Origin: Malus domestica
Lineage: Eukaryota; Streptophyta; Magnoliopsida; Rosales; Rosaceae
Reading direction: 5' to 3'
Length of the DNA stretch: 64,000 nucleotides
NCBI RefSeq assembly: GCF_042453785.1
Contig: NC_091674.1
Location: 6,130,001 to 6,194,000, forward strand
The notes under the pieces were generated by a model, which was not told the origin of the DNA, did no database searches, and saw only the letters and a list, made by a program, of their open reading frames with translations. Position 1 is the first letter of the stretch, and each line of letters starts with the position of its first letter. Position numbers and translations under genes: made by a program. Shown here one piece after another: positions 35,201 through 48,113 of the stretch.

Positions 35201-36945
35201 GAGAAAAGGAAGTAATTTAAAAAAAATATTACGCAAATTTACTAACTAGGCAGAGGATTGAGGCATGTGTTGGCTCAGCTTGGGCTGTTTATGTAGGCTT
35301 TAAGAGTAAAGGGGAGTGTTCTTGTGTGCTGTTAACACTGTCCGTCTTAAAGATAGTGTGTTATCTCATTATATTGCATCAAAGATATTAGTGCAGCTTT
35401 CAATCTGTAACATTATACAATCATTTGCTAAAACCTAATGTCTCTGGACTCATTTCCTAATTCAATATATTTGCAAACAAGTTGGAGACACATATTAGTG
35501 GCAACAAACAGAATCGGGTATAAAAATACAGCATGTTATTGGTATGGTATCTAAATACTCATAAAAGAATACATTCCAAGGAGCATTCCGAAATATGGAC
35601 CGAATTTGACTAGAGAAGATGGATGACGATAGAATTTAACAATTTGGAATTGCCATTGACTTTTCAAGAAAAGGAAAAAGGCATCACACACACACGTCGA
35701 GATGATAAGGATCAATTCCTTGCACCAACGTTCCTACCAGTTCCGAAGAAAATACACTACACCTCATTTCCATTTCCATACATGAGTTATCGGGCATTTC
35801 TAACTTTCTACACCCCTTCAAGTGATAAACATATAGAATCTCAACTAAACCTTATTAAATTCTGAACAGCATTTCAAATGTCCTTTGGCATCAAGGTTAA
35901 AATTTTGATAACTTCCAGCAATTAGGCCATTTTATCATTTATGACGTGGCATTAAAGAATAAATGGAGTTCTGCAAAATTAAAAGACTTTAAATTTGAAA
36001 TCTGGGATAACCACTGAGAGAGAGTTGGCTATCCTACTCTCTCCACTTCTAGCCGGCAGTTCCTCTTTGATAGGGAGAGAACTTCTGGGAAACTATGGTG
36101 CATAAATAGTCATTTATCTCTCCTTTCAATTCACCAGTTCTACATTTGCAACTCGTCCTATCAAGAGTTGGAGCATTTCTGGAAATACAGAGAGGAGAAG
36201 AACAAACGACTCCATAGCCATGACATCTTCAAGTTACTATACTGTCTAAATTTAGATTGCAGTTTTAATAGTTTGAATGGGATTCAATTACTTGATTAGA
36301 TTGGGCAAATCTTCATTTTAGTTATAGCTTACAATATATCGTTTGACGAAAGCTTGAACCTTCACCGCAATGAATCAATCAATCAACTTCAGCTTGAACT
36401 TTTGCCTGATTGGTCAGGAAACTCAAAAATGAATCAATCAACTTCAGCTTAGAATCCTAACTATGCATTTTTTTCAGGCAAAGGTAACAAAATTTGAACT
36501 TTATCAAATCCCCAGAACAAAATGAAACATAATCCACAAAATTACATCTATTTCTCACTTCCACTAACTTTTCACAGACAAACTAAGCACAGAAGCAAGA
36601 GGCAATCATTAAGGGTAAGGAAAAAAACACCAAAAATACCAATGTTTCTGGTTTCTTATCTTATATCATCGTATAGTGAGCATACCCAATAACCCAAATC
36701 ACCAAGTTTCAAACTTTAGCAGAAATATCAAAAATAAACAAAATGGACCTTGACCCAGAAACAAATACATATATATATATATATATATGTATGTATATAG
36801 ATAGACAGATAGAGAGAGTTACAGGTTGCCAGTAGGAGCGTCGCTTACGATCCAAGACGGGGGTGGAATGAAAGAGGGCGGCCCTCACATAAATGCAGCA
36901 GTTGAGTTTGGAGTTTGTGAGAGCCGCTTTCATGGCGGTGTTCAT
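32233..36945 (-). CDS. J-domain (DnaJ-like) protein, probably mitochondrial, six exons
   Basis: Exons by GT/AG sites and frame are 36945-36823, 34607-34515, 33705-33573, 33170-32891, 32783-32729 and 32307-32233. They join to 253 codons including the stop, with phases that fit at every junction. The N-terminus (MNTAMKAALTNSK..., many Arg/Lys, no acids for 30 residues) looks like a mitochondrial presequence. The middle is polar and Glu/Ser-rich (YDEEEEPSSS, FCEEDEDVETIFRSMFGG). The J-domain lies at the C-terminus: LTLDDVKNAYRICALKWHPD, then AEEKFKLCSAAYQSLC, with the HPD tripeptide at about residues 219-221. HPD stimulates Hsp70 ATPase, so it should be an Hsp70 co-chaperone. A C-terminal J-domain is less usual than an N-terminal one. 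I cannot name the exact orthologue. Introns are long, the first more than 2 kb. Confidence 0.85.
35030..35092. repeat. (TG/TA)n microsatellite in J-domain gene intron 1
   Basis: Alternating TATATGTGTG and GTATGTATG blocks. A second (AT)n block with ATAG repeats lies at 36768-36815, just inside the first donor site. Confidence 0.7.
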
Positions 36946-37120
36946 TTTGGTTGGAATTGGAATTGATTGTCGCAGAGAGGAGGCAGAGGGAGGGAGCTCA
37001 TCAAAAAGGAGGAAGCAGAGGTGAAGCCCACGGCCCTGAACCTACGCTTACGCTACGCCGATGTATTATTGTTCGCAAATGTTATACGGACTCCACCCGA
37101 CCCGACAAGACGGATTGAAC
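36946..37120. promoter_or_regulatory. Upstream region of J-domain gene
   Basis: The segment directly upstream of the start codon at 36945 (minus strand) is less AT-rich than its surroundings, with no clear TATA box. It should hold the 5' UTR and core promoter by position. Confidence 0.3.
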
Positions 37121-39430
37121 AAACTCATTTGATTCCTTATTTTCAAAACCAATTAATTTCGTCTCTAACATTCATTACCGAACATTAATTTGATCGTTAT
37201 GTTAAGATTCGGTTAACTATTATGTTAGTTTGTTTGTGAAACCTACAAATCCAATGAAATGGTGACACATTGATTACACAAAGGAATGATTTTCATCGCC
37301 AATAGCCCATGACATTAATCCAACTCCTCATTTTGGTTCTTGAATTTTAAAAATCAATAAATTTGATCATTGACTTTCAATACCACACGTCAATCTAATC
37401 ATTCTGTTAAAGTTTCGTCAATATCTTTTGTCTCACTAATTCAATCTTACGATGCCACGTGGATTAACTATAAGAAACTATTTTTTTTTTAGAGTGAAAA
37501 CTAAAAGCAAAATAAGAAACTAAAAACCAAAACTAAAAGATAAAAAAGTCTTCGTCATCTTCATTAGGGTATACTAACAAAATAAAAGGCAGGCACCATG
37601 ACACTACTAAAGTACTTGGCCTTCTGAACTCACTCCTCATTCTTCCTAGTTGGTTATAATCCTATCAAATTTGAGTTGAATTTGGATTTGATTTTATCGA
37701 ATTTAGATTGAATTATTTTCCAGTTGGGGTTGATGGATGTTAGAAAAATGTCAACGCGGAATACTCGTCTGTTGGTTCTTTCTTAAACAAAATAGTTTAT
37801 TATATTTAATCCACGTGGAGCTATATGATTAGATTAGTGGGACCACATCATCACATAAATGAAAGGGTAAATTACATGAAATTATCTCAACTATTGGGTC
37901 AATCACATTTTCATACCCCATTTTTAAAACATTTCAATGTCATACCTCATATTACGAATTTGTTACAATTTCATACATTTCGTCAGTTTGTCTGTCAATT
38001 CTTCTATTAAATAATGACGTGGCTTGAGACATGGCCCACTCTCTATTAAAAAATTATTAAAATATTAAAATATTAATTAAATAATAAAAACTAAAAAAAA
38101 TAAAATCATTTAATAATTTTTTTTTGCATGGGGGACCCATCCCTTATCCCCCTCACCCTTTCTTCCCCATCCATCTGTGTCCCCCCAACCTTCATTCAAT
38201 GCCAAAACCAAAATCCCTCGCTACCCTCTCTTCTTCCATCTCCACCTCCTTCCCATGGTGCTCATCCTTCTCCCCCTCCCCCTACACACCCATCACCCAT
38301 CACCCTCACCAAATTAATCCCTATAACCAATTTCAAACAAAATACCCCAATTCCACCCAAACCCAAACCCTAAATTTCGAATTCGCTTGTTTCAGAGAAA
38401 GTTTCGGCTTTGCTCAAGGTTTTGTGGGTTTTGGCTCAAGGGACGGGAGGCAGTTGTGCTTGGGTTCTAAGGTCGAAGGAGAGCAAGTTCGATCGGGTTT
38501 TTCTGGGTTTTAGTTTAGGGTTCGGGAAAGGAGGCAAAGAGCGCCATTGACATGCCACGGGGGCCCAGGGAGGGGGGTAAGCGACGACAGAATCGGCCAG
38601 AAGAGAAGGGAAGAGTGGGGAAAGAATTGGCGGAATCGATCACCTCCAAAAAAAAAAAATTATGAGTTTGTTTGTTTCAAAATTTGTTTGTTTCTAGGGA
38701 AAGAAGAGAATAGTGAGGGAGTGGGATGAGTGGCCAGGGAGGGTGGGGGGGGGGGAAGATGTTGGCGCGGGTGGGATCTGGGTTTAGGGAGGTTCTAGTT
38801 TTGGGTTGGGGGAAGACGGGAGCGTGGAAGAAAGGGTGAGGGGGATAAGGGGTGGGTCCCATATGAAAAAAAAATTATTAAATGATTTTATTTTTTTTAG
38901 TTTTTAATATTTAATTAATTTTTTAATAGAGAATTGGCCCCATCTCAAGCCACGTCACTATTTAAACTGATGGAAGGTATGAAATTGTAACAAATTCGTA
39001 AGATGAGGTATGACATTGAAATGTTTTAAAGATATGGTATGAAACTGTGATTGGCCCAATAGTTGAGGTAGTTTTATGTAATTAATCCTAAACGAAAAAT
39101 ATTGAAATCTTAACTGAAGGACTAAATTGATGTGTGGTAGTGAAAGTCAAGGACCAAATTTATCGATTTTTGAAACTCATAAACCAAAATGAGGAGTTAG
39201 ATCAATTTGAAGGACCAAATTTATCGATTTGTGTAATCCACGTGTCACCATTTCATTGGATTTGTGGGTCTCACATACAAACTAACATAATAGTTGACGG
39301 AATCTTAACGGAATGACCAAATTAATGTGGGGTAGTAAATATCAGGGACGACATTGATTGATTTTGAAAGTGAGGGAACCTAATTATGAGTTTAATCAAT
39401 CATAGGGACCATTTATGATTAAAAAAACCT
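37120..39430. repeat. Old large inverted repeat split by a Mutator element
   Basis: The left arm, about 37120-37450 (AATCCAATGAAATGGTGACA; CAACTCCTCATTTTGGTTC), is mirrored by the right arm, about 39100-39400 (TGTCACCATTTCATTGGATT; GAACTCATAAACCAAAATGA). The arms are diverged and the left side holds about 400 extra bases. The younger element at 37865-39088 lies between them. This looks like an ancient foldback or MULE-type transposon. Confidence 0.6.
37856..39097. mobile_element. Non-autonomous Mutator-like element with long inverted repeats and 9-bp duplication
   Basis: The 1,224-bp element (37865-39088) is flanked by TAAATGAAA and TAAACGAAA. Its terminal inverted repeats are at least 300 bp: left AATTACATGAAATTATCTCA then CAACTATTGGGTCAATCAC, right GTGATTGGCCCAATAGTTG then AGGTAGTTTTATGTAATT. 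The pairing continues inward to GGGGGACCCATCCCTTATCC and its mirror at 38835-38860. The core (about 38200-38800) is GC-richer than the arms and holds short open frames with no recognised product. No MURA transposase is seen. Confidence 0.75.
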
Positions 39431-39679
39431 TTATTTATTTATGTATTTATTTTTAAAACTTGTTATTGTCACTTTAAAACTATAATTTTGCACTTATACA
39501 TTTTACTTTTAGAAAGAAAAGTACCGAGCCAATTCATTGCTCACTCCCGGTTGGGGCAAGCCACATAAATACTAATACAGTTTAGTGTATTTATCTTCAC
39601 TTATAATTAAGAAGATTTCATCTCACATGGCAAGGATGTATAAAAAAATGTTAAACCTAGACATCCATAACCAAGTTTC
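39431..39679. other. Short AT-rich spacer
   Basis: No feature recognised. Confidence 0.3.
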
Positions 39680-40085
39680 TATTGAGAGTATATTTCTCAC
39701 ATCGGGGAAATGAACTTACTTGTGCTTATAAGTAATTGAACTATCCCTCATATTACCGATTAATTTTATAGTGATACTTTAGCTTTCTTTATGATATCAG
39801 AGCAGGTTGTCCATTGTCTGAAGCTTAACGGCCACACATGTTTCACGTCACCTGATTTGTATTGAGCAAGTTGTCTCATATATGAAGCTTAATAGCCACA
39901 AGTGTTTCACGTCACAAGATTTGTGTTGTCTATGTGTTACGTTTGAAAATTTGCCACACGTGTGAGCTCGTGTTGAGAGTATGAATCCCACATCAATAAA
40001 AATAAAAATAAATAAATAAGGACCTTACATGTTAAAAGTAATTGAATTACTCTTCTTATTGCCAATTATAGTTGAACCTCAACTT
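39680..40085 (+). mobile_element. TRIM (miniature LTR retrotransposon)
   Basis: Two about 110-bp direct repeats start ATTGAGAGTATATTTCTCAC (39681) and TGTTGAGAGTATGAATCCCA (39971) and share TAAAAGTAATTGAA-like sequence and ...TATTGCCAATT. Directly after the first is ATGATATCAGAGC (39791-39803), a match to the Met-tRNA primer-binding site. The internal part of about 170 bp holds two copies of a 70-base unit (GAAGCTTAA...GCCACA...GTGTTTCACGTCAC). It is far too short for coding. Confidence 0.65.
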
Positions 40086-42529
40086 TATTTTTTCAATTTC
40101 TAAAGTTATACAAAACTAGACCTCCACTCGACACTTGTTATCAATTGTATTAGAATTATAACAATAACAATAATTTAATGAGTAATTTCCTGGCAAAATA
40201 AGTGATAAGTAAAATGCAATTTATGATTTGTCAAAGCAAAAAAAAAAAAATCGGGGTGGTACTATCAATAACTTCTTTTTACCTCCTGTACTCCTGTTAA
40301 TTTTTGTTGTTTAATTATCTTCAATTCATTTGATCAAAAGACTGAAAATTAAAGTATGTGGAAAGTAAAAAGCGTGTATGACCAGCACCACCCAAAATAT
40401 CATATTCATTGCAAGGGAGAGTGAAAATGTGTGGTTTATAACTTTATACATACACGCACATTTCCATTCATTAGAAATCCACCTTAAGAAAATGGGCTAT
40501 TATTTTGGGTTGGAGAAACATAATTACATAAACTCTCTCATTCTCTACAAAAGCCAAGATTCACAAGAGAGTGCACTAGCATTCATTCTACTTGTCAAAT
40601 TCATCTCCATCTTCATGTCTTCATTCGGTCGAAAGTTGGAGGTCACCTACTTCGGTAAACCTAATGGATTGCACATCGATAAGATTGAGTTTAGGGAAAT
40701 TAGTGAAGATGATCAAATCAATTAAGTTAGTTAATTGACTAGGTTAAGATTAATTAAGTTAATTATTTATTTATACCAACATAAGATGTCCTATTGGGTT
40801 TTAAAGTAAGTTTTGTTTTTCTAGGCCCATGATATCTAAACTTATTGGATTTCTACAATTGCTTGGACCGCTACCAAACGAAAGAACCACATCTTGTCAA
40901 GATTTAACCTTTTACCATGTTACAAAGTGTATTTAAGACCCACTTTTGAACAAAACCTTGATATGTAAGATACTAAAACTACTCATTATTTAAAATACAC
41001 TAAATTGTTAACTTTTCCACGGGTTGGGTCGTCTCTAACATTTCAAGGGCCTTGTGGGAATATAATAGGGCCCCTCCTCATTTAAATATTTTTTTGGACA
41101 ACAAATTCATGTCAAATTCGACAAACTTCAACTTAATCGAAGTCAACATCTCGCTCCAACTAATGAATAGTTTTAGTGATTTAGGATATACTAGCAAGAC
41201 TGCCCGCGCGATGCTGTGGTGCTACGTCTTGCTCCTGTACAACCTTATCTACAATAAGGAACAATGAGCAGCGTTGAATTTAATTCCATCATCAATGCCT
41301 TGAACTTGTAGGATCTAAATTTATAAAATAAAATAAAATATTAACATAGACCCTAAAATTTCTATCATGGAGAAAAATATTAACATTGGGAAAAGGCAAA
41401 GAGAGGAATTCTGAAAAGAAAACTGAGAGTATGGATCACATGGAATGGAAATCACAAACAGCAACCACATCAAAAATGAAGAATAACAACTGAAGGAAAA
41501 TAATAATCGAACCATAACTGAAAAAGTCATCTGGTTTTGAATATTACAATTATGAAGCAACTCTTATAGGATGAGTGAGTCGAACTTACAACGCAGTTAG
41601 GGGTGTTCCATCTCACTATCAATTTGCTAAACCAAGATCATCTATTCCAAATGACAACATTTTAATCCTTCAAATTGCTCCTGAAAAAAAAAGTAAATTA
41701 AATGCGGGGATCTATACCTTAAGACAACGAAAAAAGTAGATTAAAGCTGGAAAGTATCAGACTTTACAACTTTCTCCACAAGCATATATCACTACAAAAG
41801 TACCAATTTTTCACATTAATAAAAAACTATGCAATATTATTTCATATTTTCCAATGAATTTGAAACCTTGAAATTGTCATATTTAGATGTTCTTTACTCG
41901 AAATTTATTCAAGAAGCATTTGTCAAATGTTCGACAAAATTTGGGAATTCAAACAAAATCCACACAGTGCAGTGATCACAATCGTCGAGACCAACATTGA
42001 AAAATGTAAATAAATTCACCGATAAGGCGTATCATAAAAACCCATTGAGATTGAGATTACACTAAATTGAAAACATTCTTATTAAAATAGCGCAAGTCAC
42101 AAAACGCACAATCAAAACAACAACATAGATTACTTTAAACTTGCAGAGACTCCAAAGGAATATCGAACTCATTCGGCTACATAATTAAAAAAAAATGAAT
42201 AATGGTAAAAAAAAGGATCCATGAGGACAAAAAAATTCTCACATGAAATTTAATCAACAGATGAAATTCTTAAGTTACCCAATTAGACCAAGCAAGAAGA
42301 ACCAGTCGTTAATCGAGAATTCACCAAATAAAACAATGCAAGAATTGACCAAATAAACGATGAAAAATTGATTGCAAGAATTGGAACAAAGTAACAAACA
42401 GAGGGTAGGATTTGCGGCCCCATTGCAATAGATCTAGCATTTATGCAAAGGAAATTCGATTACGAATTAAAAAAATAAAAGTGAGAGAGAGAGAGAGACG
42501 AACCTTCTTGCGGAGGCCAGAGGTTCCAG
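40086..42529. other. Non-genic spacer
   Basis: Open frames such as 40378-40725 lack recognisable domains. The block 40930-41020 resembles 46040-46150 (AAAATAC...AAATTG.TAACTTTT), implying a shared old repeat. A motif at 41189-41219 recurs at 56949. No gene is supportable. Confidence 0.35.
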
Positions 42530-42622
42530 GATTGAGAAACAAATAGAGAGACCTGTACTTGAGTTCTCTACTGTGCTTAAGCCAGTAGAGAACTCCAGCT
42601 ACATTGTTAATTCCAGGGTACC
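42507..42622 (-). pseudogene. Possible phosphoglucomutase exon-1 fragment
   Basis: The minus strand reads NPGTSGLRKK directly before a GT donor (AAGAAG|GTTCG). In plant cytosolic phosphoglucomutase, PGTSGLRKK ends the first coding exon at the same point. Upstream residues (ELKYRSLYLFL) do not match the enzyme, an AG acceptor lies near 42622, and no further exons are found. This could be a captured fragment or chance. Confidence 0.3.
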
Positions 42623-45600
42623 TACAAAGTTAGCATCTTAATTAAAATTTAATTAGTATTTTATGCATTAATAAAAGCAAAGTCCTTGCATATAAATTGA
42701 ACCCATCAAATTAAATGTACAATTAAATCCAATCCCGACTTGAAAATCCAAACTTTATATCAAATTGAGAATTTTATTTTTTATTTTTTTTGAGCTCACC
42801 AATCGGCAGTTTTTGGATGCCTGGAACCTCAAAAGTGGAAGCTAAATCCATCCCTTTGTACTTCTTTTTGTCTCCTCATCTTCCTATTTGTAAAGACCAA
42901 AAAGTTGAAATCAGAATTGCTTCAAATAATTTGCCAGATTTTACAATTCAAAGGGACACGTTTTCAAACTAACATACCAAGATATCAGTAGTGGACACAA
43001 ATGATTAAAATTAGTAGTAAAAAATTGAAATCAAAGCAAGAAAAATAAAAATTGAAGATTGATAGGACTTACAAACGGTAGCTTGTTTGAAGACTTAAAT
43101 TGAGGAAAAGTAAACAGAGAGTGAGCAATAACAGAGTAAAAGAAAATTAAAAACTTTATTTCTGCTCTGAGATGGTATGAAGTGATGTCTACCAATTTTA
43201 TGATAAATGGGTGAAATCATAGTGATGAAATTTTAATGTTTAGGTTTCAATTTGTTGGTAGAAGCAGGCGAAGCAATGGAGAATGTTTATTCTTGTTATT
43301 GGCTGCAACAAAGATGAGAAGAGTTAAAATCTCAATCCTCTAGCGAATAAGAGCTAATATATCAATGACTTGGTGAATGGAATGTAATACTTGTAACTCC
43401 TAGCTTTTAGCACTAAATCTTCAACAAAATAAGAGTTAATAGATCAATGACTTGTTCATTGGAATGAAATACTTTTATAAACGCTTAAAACCAAAATGCT
43501 ATCAAACTAATTCCAAGTTCAAGAAGGCAGTGGAAAAGGTAATTATCAAAATGAGAAAAGTTAAACTAAATTAGGCATTGTTCTCAACACTATTAGCACA
43601 CCTATGACTGGTAGGAAAAAGCAGTAGTGCTAACCTGAAGACAAAAAGTTTATCCTCAGTGTGTTGTGCCTCTCCGTGTTTTTCTTTTTCCAATAGATAT
43701 GCAACCAAACCTATGCTATGAACTATCTATCCAACTCACTACACAAAAACCCAATTAAAAACCAAGAAGCATAATTCAAGCATTATCAAAATAGGTAAAA
43801 TCATAGACATTGGTCATATGTAGAGTAATGCACAATTTGTTCCACCAACTTCTCCAACACAAAAATACAGAGATTTGAGCTTTTACCTCATGGAAATGGA
43901 AAGGGGAACAATCTATAGTAGAATGAATTATGCTCCCAACTATTTCAAAAGGCCACAAAGTTTGAACATCACACCGCAGTTTGGCATTCACTTCAAAGGA
44001 AATCTGATCAAAAGAAAATTATGCACTTGATAATCACAAATGAGCTCATAAGGTAAAAAATTCACCCCTCAAATTTCAGTAAGTAAAACTAAGCAATGAT
44101 GCAGGAAATCATTTAGAAGCTTGAGATAAACAAAAAATTAAATTAATTGACTAACAAAATCGGAGCCATTCCCCTAATTTTAACCAACATCCAAATATCC
44201 AAATTTGCACAGAAAATTCATTTCCACATCCAAATTTATAGTTCTAGAAATCAGAATATATTACGAAAAATAACAATGAACTTGTGAAGTAGAGCATGAG
44301 TGAGATATACCAAGATGCTGATGCTGAGGGTTTGGAGGGGCCTTCCTGGTGGTGGCCCATGCGACTTTATGAGGGTTATGGATGGTATGTTGCTTGCTAG
44401 TTTGGAGTTGGGTTGTTGACCCGTTATTCAGAGGTGCAAGAGTACTCTGTTACCATGTGTATTATCTTCACCTGCAGAATCAAAGAACTACCTGTCTGTT
44501 TTCTAAAAATTGAATTTAAATCCAATATGCAATACCTGAATATTTGTCATGGGAGTAAGAGGCATCGTTTACCAATAGTAGCGAGGTCTAGTTCTCTGGT
44601 CATCGGCCGGAATCGCCTTGTCGGAAAATCAGGCATCTGAACACATAAACAAAACAACCAAAATTTGAAAAAAAATAGAAAAAGAAAAAAAAACCAAAAT
44701 TTAAACAGAAGTTGAATCTGCAGACCAAAGGCCACCCAAAAAAATAAAAAAAAAATCTTAAACAAAAGACTCAAAAAGGAAAAACAAAAATTGTATACAC
44801 TCAGCACAAAGGGCTACCAACGCTGCACACAAAAGCTCTAAAATTGTATGACCAGTGTTTCCTGAAAGAAAAAATCGAATCAAATTAGACAACCACACGC
44901 AAGATCAAAGCACACAGAGATAACCCCGAAATCAAAGGAAAAAAAAAATCCAAACACAACCTCCACCTGCAAATCGAAAACCACAAAAAAGAAATTAAAT
45001 TAGGCACACTGAAAAAGACCTAAAACTCACCCGAAAACGCTAGATCACGCGAGGAAAAGAATGAATTTCGATGAAATCGAAACGGAAAAAACTTGTAGCC
45101 ACCTAAGGCTTTCGAACCAAAGAAATTCGCAGGAGCAGAAGACCATTCCAGCAATAAAAACGGCGGTGGATGATCGCGCCGAGACAAAGACGGAAACATT
45201 AGACAGCAACAAAAGGGGCAGTGCGAGAGAGGAAGAAAGCCAGGTTCGAAACGAAGCAAAATGCTATGGGAGAGAGAAAGAAACACGGAAGAAAAGGTCG
45301 AGAAGAAATCGAAGCAGAGCCTTCAACGATGATCGACGCGTGCAGCCTTAAAAGGGAAACGGTGAGCAACACGTGTATAAGAGGATAGAACCAAAAAGAT
45401 GATGGAACCAAAAAGCACACGGATGACAGACGCATGGGTTAGAAGGGCAAAGGCGTCTTTTAGCTGTGGGAAGCAGCAGCAAAACAGCTAAGCAAACAAA
45501 AAAATCAGGGGCATTTCCGCCCTTTTTACTGTTCAGGAACAGTGAAAAACAGTGCACCCGAGTTTGGGTTTTAGTATATGTATAATATTTTTTTCTTCAT

Positions 45601-46770
45601 CTGCCATGAAATTATGTTTTACGGTTCATTCGTTAAAAAAATGAAAAGTAATATAATAGTTGTAGGAAATTCAATATGTATGTATGAAATATATAGAAGA
45701 ATGAAAATTGGAACCCCTCTAATGAAATTAAGGGCATGCTCTGCTGAATTGCTTGCATGCCCCAATGCTGCCTCTTACTGGCGAAAATTTTAAGTAGGAC
45801 TTAACTTACCATTAGATCATACTGAGTGACACTACTAATTACTTAAAACTTGCCGCAAGTGATTGAATCTGCTATGATGACATGTTAACAATCAAGGATG
45901 TGAAAAGAAGAAAAATTGATTGCAAACTCTGATTCTTATTTAATTTACAAGTATAAAGAAGAAGTTACAAATTGCCAAGACCATTATACAGTGGGAGGAC
46001 TAAACTTGTCATGACTTTACCCTTATACCAAGTAACAAGCTGTGTATGCATAAAGACCTAACTCTAAACATACAGAAAAACAATAGAAAAATCTTAATAC
46101 ATAAAGTATCAAAACTACCCGAACTTAAAATACCAAATTGCTAACTTTTTTTACAATGAAAGAAATAATCTGAGGAGATATAATAATGCTCTGAACTTGC
46201 ATCCATGCATGTAGTAAAGGGTCGGAGACCCACTAGGTGCGGTCCTTCGGGGATTGTGAACAAAATGCATGTTTCTTACAGGTGTGAAGACGGATAATTG
46301 TCCTATCAACACGGAAGGTTATACCAAATTTCCGGTACAATCAACTTAAACATTTATATCGTTACTACGTCATGCATGAAATGACTGCAAATTTTATAGG
46401 GGAGTTGGATACTTTCAATTTAGCTAACATGTGGACCCATGAATTTACCAAAACAATTAGAAAATTAACGAAAGAAATAAATCCATTGCTCACAATTTCT
46501 AAATAAAGAAGGCAAACCTAATGAACTCGACCCAAAAAATTCATTGGTGCGTTACATGGTTCGACTTCGATGGGTGGGTGACTAGGTGGCCATGCCTAAA
46601 AGAAGGGTTATTAAAAAAGAAAAGAGCTGCTTTTAGCGTACATGCGGGACCAAACTAGCCATGATGATGACCGATGGCCGACCCCAAAACCCCAAAAGAA
46701 AAGATGTTCTTCACATGGATAAAGATGTGCATTTAGATTTAGATCCCTATTTTGTAACTAAATTATGTCT
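42623..46770. other. Region without a supportable gene; possible minus-strand transcript
   Basis: Splice-like signals occur on the minus strand (an exon-like block at about 44470-44314 ending CATCTTG|GTATAT), and a GC-richer stretch at 45060-45360 could be a first exon or promoter. I cannot derive a convincing protein, so I do not call a gene. Confidence 0.3.
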
Positions 46771-47194
46771 TTCACTACACCAAAAAGTGTATTTTTCCCG
46801 GGCATTCTCACTACAACTAGTTAAATTTAACTAATCATACGACCAGAGGTGGATTCACATTGAGACCTAGGTTGGAGTTCAAAAAATATATATGTAAAGG
46901 TCTTTTGAGGACTCTTTGAATGTTTTGTATGAGTCTCTTTGTACCTACTAAGTGCTTAATGTAATAATCGGTGTACCTCGATAGGATACATGGACAACAC
47001 TAGACAAATTTTCTCGACATCGATGTGTCTAAACTGAATTTTTAGATCAAATTACAAGAGCGACGTAAATAAAGTTCTCAAAATTTAAACTCTAGTGTTA
47101 ACAAATTAACAATACTACAAATTTGATGTGTGCTTGATTGTTAGATCAAATTACGAGAGCGAAGTAAATAAAGTTCTAAATAAATTTCAATCAA
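46771..47194. other. Repeat debris with a CACTA-like end
   Basis: CACTACACCAAAAAGTGTAT at 46773 resembles a CACTA or related transposon terminus. No partner end was located. Confidence 0.3.
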
Positions 47195-47355
47195 TTTAGT
47201 ACTACAGTTTAGTGGTATTCCTCTTCACTTGTAAGTGAGAGGTCTTAGGTTCAATTCTCGCCAAAGGCGAATTTGAACCACATTATTGCAAGCCCATTGT
47301 GAGGCTTAGTCACTTCCTCTCCTATAGATAATATCGTTTGTTCAAAAAAAAAAAA
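47195..47355 (+). mobile_element. tRNA-derived SINE, well preserved
   Basis: The head TTTAGTGGTATTCCTCTTC (A-box-like) is followed by AAGTGAGAGGTCTTAG and the B-box-like GGTTCAATTCTCG. The body includes TGAGGCTTAGTC and it ends in a run of A (47342-47356). The spacing of the boxes fits an internal pol III promoter. Relatives are at 14051, 25605, 49343 and 55905. Confidence 0.7.
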
Positions 47356-48113
47356 AAATTTCAACCTCATAGTGTTGCATTGCTTCTTATTTTGTTAAAA
47401 CCAAACACATTGTCGCGCCTCCCAACTCTTAAGAAAATTAAACCACAAAAAGTGGCCCAGCGGCAAGGGTGCAAAGTAGGGCTTCCTAATAAACAAAAAT
47501 ATAAGAGGTTCTGGGTTCAATGTTCCGAGTTGATGAGTCTACTTAATTGTGATAACGAACAAGGTGAAATTTCCCATAACCTTTCCAAGCCTGGAAAGTG
47601 GATAACCATGCCGGTTGTCCTTTTGTCCCCCCCCCCCTCCCCCTTTTTCTCTCTTTTTTTAAAGACTACTCTTAAGAAAACTATGATCGATAACAAAAAA
47701 TGAGAAAACACTTCGGATTAAGGTTGTGGTCAATATTAGACCTTTCTTGCTCTTTGATGGCTCAGTCCTTGTTCCTTTGATAAGAAAATCCTATAATTAA
47801 TTACTATATATAACATTAAAGTCACACTTATATGTTCGCGTGCTGATCACGTGATCAGTTATTATCAATATTTCATTGTCTACAAAATTACTTGCATCCA
47901 TCTGTCGTGCTAACTCCCTTTACAATCCATTAAAGATTCATTGGATTACATAAGGATTCATATTGGATTATAAAATTAAAAAAGAAAACTAAAGAATGTT
48001 TTAGAAGTTTTAGAAGTTTTAAAAGGGGGAGAAAAAGAGAACTTTCATGGAAGACTGGCTCAAAGACGAGTGACCACGTTGTGAGCCTGCCGGTAGTTAT
48101 GCATTTCACGTTT
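47356..48113. other. Non-genic spacer
   Basis: No recognisable coding sequence. A C-rich run lies at 47627-47643. Confidence 0.35.

Noticed and set aside
38124..38513. Pro-rich open frames in the core of the Mutator element
   Set aside because: Both arms of the inverted repeat give similar Pro-rich frames on opposite strands, as expected from C-rich sequence rather than a gene.
40378..40725. 115-codon open frame with hydrophobic segments
   Set aside because: No family recognised and no supporting gene structure; composition matches surrounding AT-rich DNA.
45061..45351. Plus-strand open frame rich in Arg/Glu/Lys
   Set aside because: Low-complexity composition from a purine-rich strand; no domain and no start context. 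The opposite strand is also open.
47205..47260. tRNA gene
   Set aside because: A- and B-box-like sequences are present, but the cloverleaf is degenerate and a poly-A tail follows, so it is a SINE.
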